A stretch of DNA of 64,000 nucleotides. Origin: Triticum aestivum. Taxonomy: Eukaryota; Streptophyta; Magnoliopsida; Poales; Poaceae. Shown piece after piece: positions 11,277 through 20,922 of this stretch. Where the stretch lies: the NCBI RefSeq assembly GCF_018294505.1, contig NC_057811.1:407333652-407397651 (forward strand), in the 5' to 3' direction. Made by a program: the position numbers and the translations under genes. Positions within the stretch are counted from its first letter, which is position 1; every line of letters begins with the position of its first letter. The notes beneath the pieces are model-generated. The model had not been told where the DNA came from, did not search any database, and saw only the letters and a list, made by a program, of their open reading frames with translations.

Positions 11277-12425
11277 CAACTCAAACACAAAATGAGAAGG
11301 ATCAGCCGCAACACGGTCTCATCATCTTAGCTCTAGATAACTAATTGTGGTTCCATATTTCTGTTGTTTCCTCATTGCCTATCCGCCGAATCAATCCTTG
11401 CAAAAGGATGTCCCTCCCTTCTAGTATAGCTCCCCAAACCGAGGACGGGTGGCTTCCTACTTCTACCTATAGAATAGATGATGAAGGGAAATACAGAGAC
11501 TTCAAAATTCTCGTACTCAAGATTTCAAGGTTTTGCAGGATGCGTCGCGTCTGCCTTGCCAGCAACACCAGATTAAAAAGCTCAAAATTCTTGAAACCAA
11601 GGCCCTCCATCCCTTTTGGTTGTGTCATCACCTCCCATGATACCCAACTTGGCTTCCATTGTCCTTCTTCACCGCCCCACCAAAATTTTGTAATCAGCAT
11701 ATTGAGGTGTTCACAAAGCCCCCGTGGTAGTTTAAAACAAGACATTGAATACACCGGGACTGCGTGTGCAACAACTTTCACCAGGACCTCCTTTCCAGTA
11801 GTGAACATGGTTTCTCAATCCAACCTTGGACTTTACTCCATAAACAATTAGTAAGATACTTAAAAGCACCATTTTTTGAAACTCTCACCTGAGATGGCAT
11901 ACCAAGATATTTCACATTTAATGTTTCATTTGATACCTGCAATACTCCTTTCACTTCCCCGCGTATATTTACCGGGCAGCCCTTACAAAATATATAGATT
12001 ACTTATCATTGTTAATGTGTTGTCTAGTAGCCATGCAATAAATATCCACGATTTGGTGCACCTCTCCCGCCCCATCACTGTTTACTTTGAAAAACAACAG
12101 GCTAACACATGCGAATAATAGGTGGTTAACATGTGGTGCATGAGGCGAAAACTTGAAGTCCGCATAAATTGGATGACTGATTTCTTTATTTTAAGAGGTG
12201 CGAAAGGCCCTTTGCTGCTAAAAATAAAAGGTATGGGGAAATAGGGTCCCCCCTGTGGAATACCTTTCGAAAGCTTAAACTCTTATAATCTCTTCCCATT
12301 GAACAAAACTGAGAATCTTATCAAGGAAACCATAGTCATGACAATATCAACCAAGTTTAAGCATGATAGCCTTCAAATAGTCCCACTCTACCCTATGATA
12401 GGTTTTCATCATATAAGGTTTCAAA
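11277..12425 (-). pseudogene. LINE ORF2 central part: reverse transcriptase core, decayed
   Basis: From right to left, three pieces of the RT can be recognised. At about 12345-12420 there is a motif A region (KTYHRVEWDYL), where the catalytic aspartate expected after the tyrosine is a histidine. At 12215-12270 there is a frameshifted motif B region. At 11808-11467 a frame contains GKEVLVKVVAHAVPVYSMSC, KFWWGGEEGQ and PSWVSWEVM, the conserved region linking RT to the zinc-binding domain. Stops and frameshifts separate them. The fragment ends at the tcaat target site and resumes at 6321. Confidence 0.7.
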
Positions 12426-12722
12426 GCACAATGTTTTTTTTCCGTCGTGTTCTTCTTCTTGAAGTGTAAGCATTCATAAGCACAGATTATATGATCAATT
12501 ATTAGGCCTTTTTAGAGCTGCTTTAGCCATTTTAACTTGGAATTTTCTGCCTTTTTACGGCTTTGTTGGTCTTTATAGGTTGTTTTCCCGGTTTTTACAG
12601 TTGTTTGGGACATTTGGACACGTGCCGGCCCACAACTGGGGGATTAAAGCTGGCACATGCCTTTTTATAGGCGTGTCAGGCCATGCCTGCCCATATGGCC
12701 AGGTCTGGGCACAGACCACATA

Positions 12723-13022
12723 AATGCATGATCGGACCGACATTTTCTATTCAACGCCTTTAGCGCCCGTTAACGTGCATTTTGTAGCCAACTAGACTCG
12801 AACCCACGACCTCAGCTTGCCACACCAATGCATGATCGGACCGACATTTTCTATTCAACGCCTTTAGCGCCTGTTAACGTGCATTTTGTAGCCAACTAGA
12901 CTCGAACCCACAACCTCAGCTTGCCACACCAATGCATGATCGGACCGGCATTTTCTATTCAGCGCCTTCAGCGCTTGTTAACGTGCATTTTGTAGCCAAC
13001 CGGACTCGAACCCACAACCTCA
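12723..13022. repeat. Three tandem 104-bp repeats with tRNA-like B-box sequence
   Basis: Units start at 12723, 12827 and 12931 with aatgcatgatcggaccg and are exactly 104 bases apart. The first two differ at only a few bases. The third diverges after caacctcag (about 13022). Each unit contains gactcgaaccca, which on the minus strand reads gggttcgagtc, a close match to the RNA polymerase III B-box. The third unit is continuous with an A-box-like motif at 13046-13056. Confidence 0.9.
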
Positions 13023-13063
13023 GCGTTCGATGGCATGCGCACTAACCACTCGGCTATCCATCC
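12995..13063 (-). other. tRNA-derived sequence with A and B boxes (degenerate)
   Basis: On the minus strand 13056-13046 reads tagccgagtgg, a perfect match to the A-box consensus TRGCNNAGYGG. 13012-13002 reads ggttcgagtcc, a match to the B-box GGTTCGANTCC. Spacing of about 33 bases fits a tRNA. However, the two ends do not form a seven-pair acceptor stem, and the T stem has mismatches, so a working tRNA is unlikely. It may be a tRNA pseudogene or the head of a tRNA-derived SINE, and it appears to be the source of the B boxes amplified in the adjacent 104-bp repeats. Confidence 0.55.
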
Positions 13064-13079
13064 GGTTGTGAAATAATTG

Positions 13080-13470
13080 TTTTTATTTTCTTATATTTCT
13101 TTATCCAGTTCATGGGTTTTTTTCCTGGAAGTTTTTATTCATTTTTATTTTACCGTTTTCTTGCTTTTTTCCTTTTACTTTTTTCTTAAATGCATGGATT
13201 CTTTTAGAATTTATGAGATTTTTCTTCAAAATCGATGAACATTTTTTCCAAACTCCATGAACTTTTATTCAAATTCGTGAACATTTATTCAAAATAGATG
13301 AACTTTTATTCAAATTCATGAATATTTTTTCCAAAATCCATGAACTTTCATTCAAATTCGTGAACTTTTGTCAAACTTTATGAAGTTTTTAAGTTTGATG
13401 AACTTTTTCTAAAATTTGAAGAATTTTTTTAAAAATTGATGAACATTTTCAAAATCCATGAACTGTCCAG
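13080..13470. repeat. AT-rich degenerate repeats with ttcaaattcatgaac words
   Basis: After a T-rich stretch, the motif (t)tcaaattcgtgaac / caaaatccatgaact recurs about every 20-30 bases some ten times with substitutions. Arrays of this kind are common next to Triticeae genes. No terminal repeats or ORFs are visible. Confidence 0.75.
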
Positions 13471-13710
13471 CCTTTTGACTTGCATTCTTAAGAAGGGCTA
13501 AGCAAAACATAACATGGGCCGTTCAGGCCTTCTTAACGCTTTGGGACTCTACCTTTCCGAAATAAGCCCACTACACTCTCCACAAATACGTCCCGTAAGC
13601 GCAATGCTTCCTCGCACTGTCACACACTCCCTTCGCTCCTAAAATTCCAGTCACGACTCACAAGCTCACTGGACACAAGCGCTGGTGTGGCGAGAGCACG
13701 AAGCAGAAGC

Positions 13711-14535
13711 ATGGCTGCCCGCGCGACGGCAACGTTCCTCCCCGTCCTCTCCCTGCTCCTGCTCCGTGCCGGCGCGGACGACAACTCGGCGTTCGTGTAC
13801 GCCGGCTGCTCGCAGGGGCGCTACGACGCCGGGACGCAGTACGAGTCGGGCGTGGACTCCGTGCTCACATCCCTCGCCAACAGCGCGCCCTACGCCCCCT
13901 ACGCCAACATCACTTCCCCCTCGGCTTTACCCCCCGTGGCTGGCCTCTACCAGTGCCGCTCCGACCTCCCGGCTTCCGTCTGCACCGGCTGCGTGCGCTC
14001 CGCCATCTCCAGGCTCTCCTCCCTCTGCTCCTGGTCCGCCGGCGGCGCCGTGCAGCTGCGCTCGTGCTTCGTGCGCTACGGGAACGACTCGTTCGTCGGG
14101 AAGCCCAACACGGCCGTGCTCTTCAAGAAGTGCGGCGGCTCGCCCGGGGACGCCGGCGGCGCCGCCATGAGGGACTCGGCGCTCGGAGGGCTCGCGTCCT
14201 CGGTGGCGCCCGCCGGGGGTGGCTACCGCGCCGGCGGAGCGGGGGGCGTGCAGGCCATGTCGCAGTGCGTGGGGGACCTCGACGCCAAGGCCTGCTCCGA
14301 CTGCGTCTCGGCCGCGGCCGCGCAGCTCAAGGCCGGGTGCGGCTACGCCTCCGCCGGCGAAGTGTACCTCGGCAAGTGCTACGCGCGCTTCTGGTCCAAC
14401 GGTGGCGGCTTCGTCAGCGGCGCAAGCTCGGGAAATGGATACGGATTTGGGCCGCGCATGAACGGTGAGCGGCTGGCTCTCGCCGTCGGCGGTTTCTTCG
14501 CTTCGTTGGCCTACTTTTCAGTTCTACTCGTCTAG
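13711..14535 (+). CDS. Two-domain DUF26 (Gnk2-like) secreted protein, PDLP-like / cysteine-rich repeat secretory protein
   Basis: The 274-residue product is the only intact host-type gene in the window. The ATG at 13711 is used because the frame upstream has no earlier ATG. It opens with a signal peptide (about residues 1-24, leucine-rich FLPVLSLLLL). Two DUF26 domains follow, with the diagnostic C-x8-C-x2-C motifs CRSDLPASVCTGC (near residue 83) and CVGDLDAKACSDC (near 191), plus conserved YAGCSQGRY, GLYQC and LFKKCG. A hydrophobic C-terminal segment (LALAVGGFFASLAYFSVLLV) ends the protein without a cytoplasmic tail. Known relatives are plasmodesmata-located proteins and cysteine-rich repeat secretory proteins at the cell surface, involved in cell-cell connectivity and defence. 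GC content is very high, typical of grass genes. No kinase domain is present, so it is not a CRK. A gtgagc at 14464 could act as a splice donor, but the hydrophobic tail argues that the frame is coding to the stop. Confidence 0.85.
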   Translation: MAARATATFLPVLSLLLLRAGADDNSAFVYAGCSQGRYDAGTQYESGVDSVLTSLANSAPYAPYANITSPSALPPVAGLYQCRSDLPASVCTGCVRSAISRLSSLCSWSAGGAVQLRSCFVRYGNDSFVGKPNTAVLFKKCGGSPGDAGGAAMRDSALGGLASSVAPAGGGYRAGGAGGVQAMSQCVGDLDAKACSDCVSAAAAQLKAGCGYASAGEVYLGKCYARFWSNGGGFVSGASSGNGYGFGPRMNGERLALAVGGFFASLAYFSVLLV

Positions 14536-15561
14536 TTACGGTTGCTGCATGGGGTTGAGATCAATGTTAGCTATGCTGTGTTATTGCCAACACCAACATG
14601 TATGTCGCGTATTGAATTACATACAGTGTAGTTTTGCTCTTGTGTGTAGCAAAACTATCATGTTCGTACGTATAAGTTGTAACTTAGCCGGGTTTCCAAA
14701 GTGTTTAACTGTAAATCTGATCTGATGAAGCATTGTTTTACTTGCTATATTTAGTCGTAATTGCAACTTCCAACAAGCACGTACCCGTGCATCCATGTAT
14801 GCTTCTCTCGTAGCATCTCAATGGTTTATGGTAACCAAAACAACCGCCTGAAAATCATTCAGAATTTCTTATAATTCCACAGTCCAAAGTACAGTCAACA
14901 ATAATTTTGTGCGCACATAGAAGGAATGCAAGGACTTCGTGAAGCGACTCATCATGCTTGCGCTCTCAAAGGCAGGCATGCATATGCATGCCACAGGCAC
15001 ACCAGGACAGAGTGCGGATAAAAAAGAGCTTTAATTTTGTCCGGCTTTACCTTTGCTTTTGACGTGGGATACCTTTATTAATAGGCGCCACTAAGCTCAT
15101 CTCAAATTTTAGCACAGTAGTATATCGCAAAGTGGATTCAAATGATTCAGCTTTTGCGCCACCAAAACTTGAAAGAATGGAGGGGATATCTCTGGTACCC
15201 AACTGTACAACGTTAGTGGGTCGCGTGGTTCTTGTCTTTGGTAAGCTTTTGGGGCTAGTTTTCTAACCCTTCTTTCACCGTTCACTAGGCAGGCAGACAT
15301 GTAAATACTTTGGATTAAGTTAACACGATGGCTCGCTGCGACCGTTACACTGCCGGTGCCGGCATAGGAAATTAGGCTCTTTGCTGGATTGTGCAAGCGA
15401 AACAGGGAAGGCTGGTGATCGCAGGATGTGCACCAGTTTGCGCTATGATTGGCCCAACTTGCTCCAACGCTGCCTTTCTCTTTGGCCGTCCTTGTCCTCA
15501 TCGATTGGCTAGCTCTCTTTTTTTTTGAGGGATTGGCTAGCTCTCTTTATAGGCCAAAAGA
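14536..15561. other. Downstream region of the DUF26 gene; no gene seen
   Basis: The first 200 bases are AT-rich and probably the 3' UTR (ttgtaactt, taaatctgatctgatg), though no canonical AATAAA was seen. The rest has only short chance frames, including a 130-codon minus-strand frame (15109-15501) without recognisable domains. A poly(T) run (15512-15523) precedes an 18-base direct duplication, gattggctagctctcttt, at 15501-15518 and 15532-15549. Confidence 0.5.
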
Positions 15562-15981
15562 ATGAGCACCAGCAGCCACACCGCCCGCCCGACGCACTTG
15601 TGCAAGCCCGTCTTTGGACCTAAGTTGAAGGTTTTACAGATGCCCTCTGCCTTCATCAAGTACCTCGTCGCCGTCCCAGAGCAATTCAGCCTGACGACGA
15701 ACAACGACCGCACCTGAAAGACGATGAACGGCAGGCTCACCCTGGATAAGGGTTGCGCCGACTTCTGTGTAGCACACGGCATCAGGATCGAGAGCCTTCT
15801 CACCTTCAAGCTGGTGAGCCCCGCCAACTTGAGGGTCCTCTTCTTCAACGACCAGAGCATTCAGATTGTGGCGAATTGCTTGCAGCACCAGAAAGCATTC
15901 GACATAGATTCTCAAGGTAATGATGAGGGTGCTGCTACTGCTGACATTGTTAGGATGGGATCGCGGCTATCTATGCTATGA
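15562..15981 (+). pseudogene. B3 DNA-binding domain pseudogene with one premature stop
   Basis: One reading frame runs from the ATG at 15562 to the stop at 15981, interrupted once by TGA at 15715-15717. The first part (FGPKLKVLQMPSAFIKYL) and the second (DKGCADFCVAHGIRIESLLTFKL, then LRVLFFND) match the start and end of a plant B3 DNA-binding domain. In that domain an IPxxFxxxL strand is followed later by GWxxFxxxHxLxxGDxLxF and LxVxxF. The middle is shorter than usual and the conserved tryptophan of GW is a cysteine. An AAG-gtaatg junction at about 15915 looks like a splice donor, so the original gene probably had further exons, which are not recognised downstream. Relatives are REM/Os03g-type B3 transcription factors. 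Confidence 0.6.
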
Positions 15982-16586
15982 TAATTGAATTTGAAGATTT
16001 TGTTTTGTTGTGATGTTATGTTTGAACTACCATGCTCATGGTTTTGGTTGTGCTTATTCTTATGGTATATGCTTACGATTATGCTTATAGTTACGCGATA
16101 TATGTTTCTATTGTGTGTGCGTGTATTGGTAACCTCACCAATCCTAGAGGACGTTACCACCTCCCTTGTGTTGTGTGTAACCAAACAACACCTCTTTCCA
16201 TCTAGGTAGAACAGGCAGACAACCAAACACAAGTTTTGATGTTGCTTCTCAGCCAAGCTAGAGAGGATGTAGGCAAACAAACAATATGCAAAACTTGGTT
16301 TTTGACCTGTATTCACTCAGCCAGGCAGAGTTGGGTCACAAATGCAAAGTGCCCAAAATCAATGCGAGTAACCAAACGCATCCTAGGACGAGCGGATTAA
16401 AACATTGATCGTACAATACCGGCACCAGGACATACATCTATAATAACTAAATACTTCATCCTCACTATTTTATTTCTCCTGAACATGCAACACATCCACA
16501 ACATCACACATGTCCCACATATGCCACCTCGGAAAAAATTCAATAAAGCATGCCACACAACTTCTACTTAGTATGCGGCCATCTCA
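15982..16586. other. AT-rich intergenic DNA, no gene seen
   Basis: T/G-rich sequence followed by several ccaaac/aaccaaaca words ending in aaccaaacgcatcctagg (16370-16387). That phrase is common at the ends of small grass DNA elements, but no matching 5' end was found, so no element is called. Confidence 0.4.
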
Positions 16587-16697
16587 CAAATTGTTTGCTC
16601 TTCTGTGTAGTACCACTTTTATTTACTACACAGAATGCAACCGTCATCGCTCAAATTGTTTGCTCTCCGTGTAGAACCACTTTTGTTTACTACACAG
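16587..16697. repeat. Tandem duplication of a 46-bp stem-loop
   Basis: Two copies (16587-16633 and 16652-16697) of caaattgtttgctct...tttactacacag are 65 bases apart. In the first copy ctgtgtagt and actacacag are perfect nine-base inverted repeats around a 13-base loop. In the second copy the left arm has two changes. It lies just outside the Harbinger-like element. Confidence 0.8.
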
Positions 16698-16801
16698 TCA
16701 CCCTTAGTTGTTTCTCTTCATCTTCCATGCACACGAGGCAGTCAAAGCTCTTCTCTCCTGTTTAAACATACGAGGTAGTCGAAGGGTCCAGATGCATCTA
16801 A

Positions 16802-17682
16802 AAGCATCTCTACCAGATCCTTTAAAACCTCACCGGCCCTTATAATACAGATAGTTTAACATGATTTATTGGCCCGAGCAGATCCGGTAAAAAAATCCCG
16901 GCTCCTACGACCCTGGCTTCGCCTCTATATTTATCGGATCCGGCCGATTTAGGGTTCCTATCCGGCATTTCCCCACCCGCCTCTGCCACAAATACTCCCT
17001 GCTCCAGCGCCAAGTACACCCTCTCTGGCGACCGTTTTAGCACACGCCGCCACTTTTCGAGTCGATCCATGTCGAGCAGAGGTCACGGGCATGGTGCCCG
17101 CGACGGCAGCGATGACTCACTGCCACACAAGCGAGCCCGCCACGACGCCGAGGCCGGCAGCTCCAGCCGCCCGGCGGTCGAGGCATGGTGCTCGAAGCAG
17201 GCCAAGGAGTGTGGTGCCCTCTGCGACAGCAGCGGTCGGAGGGTGTGGAGCAAGTTTGACGAGATTAGGAAGGCCCTTTGGCTAGCCACCAAGGGTCTCC
17301 ATGAGGCGAAGATCGAGCTCCATGAGGCGAAGGACGCGTAGGCTCCGCCGTGAGGATCGAGGCGACCAAGGATGGGTACCAGCTCGCGTACACTCTGTAC
17401 AAGTCCGTGACCGAGTACTACTTCAATGTCAAGCCCTAGAGTAGTCTAGATTTAGCTTTATTTAGATTTATTTAGCTTTATCAACTATGTTTTTAAGTTT
17501 ATGTGTTTGAATGTGTGATGAACTCTGATGAACTATGGTGGCGCGTAGTTTAAGTTTAGATTATGCAGTATTGTATACCGGATCTATTCCGTCGTGCCTT
17601 CCCGCTACTGCAAAATCGTTTTACAGGATCCCTTAACCGAAATATGCGGTACTGCATTTTACAGGATATACTAGAGATGCTC
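16802..17682 (+). mobile_element. Non-autonomous PIF/Harbinger-like DNA element, 881 bp, TAA target duplication
   Basis: The ends are imperfect inverted repeats: AAGCATCTCTACCAGATCC at the left and GAGCATCTCTAGTATATCC read inward from the right. They are flanked by TAA on both sides (16799-16801 and 17683-17685). A three-base TWA duplication is the hallmark of PIF/Harbinger elements. No DDE transposase is encoded. The element carries a small broken ORF with its own TATA-like sequence upstream (ctctatatttatcgg, about 16923-16937). Confidence 0.65.
17069..17439 (+). pseudogene. Frameshifted small ORF carried by the Harbinger-like element
   Basis: An ATG at 17069 opens 90 codons: a basic, Ser-rich start (KRARHDAEAGSSSRP), then a helical segment with the near-repeat LHEAKIELHEAKDA. 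The frame then meets TAG at 17339-17341. A second frame continues the helical character (RIEATKDGYQLAYTLYKSV) and ends with FNVKP at 17439, so one frameshift separates the halves. No known domain is recognised. It is neither the transposase nor an obvious Myb domain. The function is unknown. It may be a captured host exon or a conserved passenger ORF of this element family. Confidence 0.45.
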
Positions 17683-17685
17683 TAA

Positions 17686-20600
17686 CACGGTTGTTATCTA
17701 CACATCCCATCCTCCACACATTCTTAATTGGGTCGAGCCACCGAAAATCAAGTTCTGATGTGCGCAACGTCATCACCACAAAGAATGCCTGGATGGCATC
17801 ACCGCAAGGCCGAAATGACTTCCTAGTGCCTCCGCTTCACCCGGCCACGACATCGCGCCTCAAGGGCACGACGGCACGCCCGTAGAGCCTCTAGCGTGCC
17901 TCGCCGCAGCTTCAACCGGTCACGACACCGCGCATGCCTCATGCCTCGGCTTAGCTTCACCCGGCCATGACGCCGCACCTCCTTGCTCCTCTTCTCCCAT
18001 CCACGACGCTGCATTTCCCATGTACCCTTCGCTTGGCTAAGACGTCATGCCTGGATGGTGTCGTAGCATGCCCGCAGCGCCTCCCCGCTGCCCCTCATTG
18101 GCTTCGTAGCCCGGCAACTTCCGATGGTCCACATCGGTTTCGCCCATCTGCCGCTACCCTCCACACCCAACTCCTCTATCATTGGCGCCAATGTTCCTGC
18201 CAGCTTGGTAAATGGGATTCAATAATGCACTATTCTTTCCCTAATACTTTTTTCTTCAACAATTTTGGCCTCAATTTATTCTGTAGTTGTACTAAAAAAA
18301 GTTAATTGTTGTACTATGACCTGCGTGCTAAGATTAGATTTCACCTACCCATGGTTAAACTATGATTGGTTTATGTCTTGCTGGGTCGATTGATTCTTAT
18401 GGGAGGTTGGTTGTTGCAGGAGTGGGTTCCAGAAGATAGACAAGATCAAGGACTCTAACGTGCATCCAGTCAGCGAGAAGGACTCACTAGGAAGATGAGG
18501 GAGTGCAAGTGGTAAGTCTGTCTAAACATTGTCAAGTGCTCTCATAATGCACCAATTTTTGTTTATACTTGAAGTTTTAGATCTTCTACATGTAGTGTGG
18601 TGAATATTTGCAACCTCTCTTCCTGGATACTAATACTGAATTCTTATACGGTGTCTACATAGATTTGCTGAGAGTTCTTGCAGTTGATTAATCAAAGAAT
18701 TTGATCATATATTCCAATATGAGGTCAAGTGGAAAACAATTATGAGACCAAAAAGAAGTTAAATGACGAGAATAAACTTAAGGTTCGTAGTTCTTCCTTT
18801 GTTGTCTTTGTTATGCCATTATTATGCGACCTCTCCACAAACATTGATTCACCTCAAACATAAAATGAGTTATTTTTTCTTCGATTTTCCTGCATTGTCA
18901 TAGATGTGTTACTAATTGTAACCTCTTTATATGTAATTTTTCATCTTCTTTGTCTATGTGCCTAACAATAGATATGCTTAGAGATGTGTTTAGCTGTTGA
19001 ATGAGGTAAAATATATAAAATACTGCAACTGAGTTTAATTATGCAAATTCCTGCATCATATTCTTTCAGCAAATCCAAGCGTTGGCACTCAAAGATTAGC
19101 ATAGATGTCAACCACAACATCTACACTAAATGTGAGCTTTGCTCGACAAAATTTGGTGGGTAAGAAGTTCATATTATTAGTACTTCTACTGTTCATTTAC
19201 TCATATGATTTCTTGTATTCGACTCGAACATAATAACTAGCGCTTCTTGGATGTTGTGTTCTGATCCCCAAAAGGACTTCACAGTCATTGGTCATAGCAT
19301 TTTCTATTTTTCTGACTAAACTGCCTTTAGCATTGAAAGGGAATGCGAAGAAGATGGTGCTGATGTAAATCTAACATGGTCCCATGTTGAGGTTACACAT
19401 CTGCTTTTCAGGAAACTATGTTCTCTCAAATACTGACTTTCTTCAACCATATTACTTTCACAAAGGTAAAAGCAACTTGAAATTATTTTGCAGTATATGT
19501 TATGGTGCAAAGAGAGAGTTTATGCTTTTCTGACCTATACATTACTGTTTTGTTCAGGTTCCATAGTTGTTCCATGCATATGGCTTATTGATCATTCTGC
19601 CATTATATTCCTATGAGATTACTATGATAGAAATTGAAGCATTATTTCCGTTGAAGTGTCATTTCTATCTTTTTTGCAATCGTTCTACAAAATGATTTAT
19701 ACGAACCATGTATTTACAGTGGAGTACTTTTTTGTTTTCTTTTTTGGAAGGAAAAAACCCTTAGGGGTGCTATTCTTTTTCATGTGCCCGTTCTTTTGCT
19801 GAGATTGATTTCAGTGGCACTTGGAACATGCAACTCTTACCTTTTCTTTTGTCTGGCTACCTGATCTTGGTGAGGCCATAGGCTACCTTTTCACCAAATA
19901 GCTAGGCTTACACATAGTAACCCTTTTCTTGCTATTTAAATCATTATATTCTTCTCAAATTAATGATTGCTGTTTTTTCTTCAAGAAACTAAATATTGAG
20001 TTTTGCTCTATATCACACATGATTATCTTGATTGAAACATGAATTTTTATTTGGCCAGGTTCTTCTCTTCCCGTTTGCTACTTTTTTTTCATTTGCACAC
20101 CGAATTGTTTACCCATACTTCTGCAGCAACACGCGGGGTTTCATCAATTTTTAGAATTTACTGGGACTACCCATAGAATAGTTGTCTTGAAAACATCTCA
20201 GCCTTAGTAGATTCTACTCCAGATATTGGATTTGATTGAAATCCAATGCCAACTGTTCATCTTCCTAGGCACAATATTTTTTCCCATGCAACAAACACAT
20301 CTTCCTCCCTCCCCATGTTACCGCCAGCCCAACTGACTACTGCTGCCACCCACGACCGATGGGCACTATTGTGCACCACCTCACCGATCCTCTTTGTCGC
20401 CGCTGCCTCGGCCCATCCCTCTATGCACCAACCTTCTTTGGTGACGGTGACTGTCCTGCACCCTAACCCATCAAGCCTCTCGGACTAGCTCTTGCCGTCG
20501 CCGCCGACACGATGTCCCCGTCTCCCACTTGTTTTCTGTCATGGCCTCCCCTGCTCGTGCTCGGGGCTTTGATCCCTCTCAAGGAAAATCGACTTCGCAA

Positions 20601-20922
20601 TTTGAATTATCAAACAAATTACAAATAGAAAAACTGAATTCAGTTAGATCAATGGGTAGAGAAGGCTCCAAGCATGAACAATAATCATCTACCATATTTA
20701 TACTTTTTGATCACGTCTATAGACAACCCTCAAACTTAAGAAATACTTTAGATCCCTATTCATATGGACCACCTCTGTTTCCATCTACTAGATTTTTTTT
20801 GAATCCGCAAGGATCCCAACCAAGGCCAGTGGTGTTTCTCGCACCCCTCGCTGCTCCCACCCTATCTGAGTCGATGCCTATAATGTGCTGCCGGTTGCCA
20901 CTGTCACCCCTCTATACCCCGC
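17686..20922. other. 3.2 kb unassigned DNA, intron-like in places
   Basis: 17690-18190 is GC-rich with repeated ccggccacgac/ccggtcacgac/ccggccatgac and catgcctc words and no convincing ORF. 18400-19200 has splice-like junctions (ttgttgcag followed by about 90 bases, then gtaagt) with short exon-like pieces, but the pieces contain stops and match nothing recognised. 19200-20160 is AT-rich. 20240-20560 is a C-rich stretch giving chance Ser/Thr/Pro-rich frames. A decayed gene cannot be excluded. Confidence 0.4.

Larger units (their letters stand above)
5170..12430 (-). mobile_element. L1-type LINE, 5'-truncated, split by a solo LTR
   Basis: Minus-strand reverse-transcriptase coding remnants occur on both sides of the long LTR at 6327-11271. 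The RT core lies at 11277-12425, and the zinc-binding and RNase H parts lie at 5234-6320. The order and strand fit one element interrupted once, and the duplicated tcaat marks the break. The left limit is approximate because no clean poly(A) tail was seen. The right limit is where RT similarity fades, just upstream of motif A, which suggests 5' truncation during insertion. Multiple frameshifts make it non-functional. Confidence 0.75.

Noticed and set aside
12723..13022. CRISPR-like array
   Set aside because: Units are adjacent 104-bp tandem copies without unique spacers, and the DNA is plant nuclear.
12995..13063. A functional tRNA gene
   Set aside because: A and B boxes are present, but acceptor and T stems do not pair, so it is kept only as a tRNA-derived sequence.
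13685..14170. Alternative starts and frames over the DUF26 gene (GTG at 13685/13687, Arg-rich frame at 13953)
   Set aside because: No ATG exists before 13711 in the coding frame. The other frames lack the signal peptide and cysteine motifs.
20246..20488. 80-codon Ser/Thr/Pro-rich ORF
   Set aside because: C-rich repetitive stretch, no domain, and similar chance frames occur nearby.
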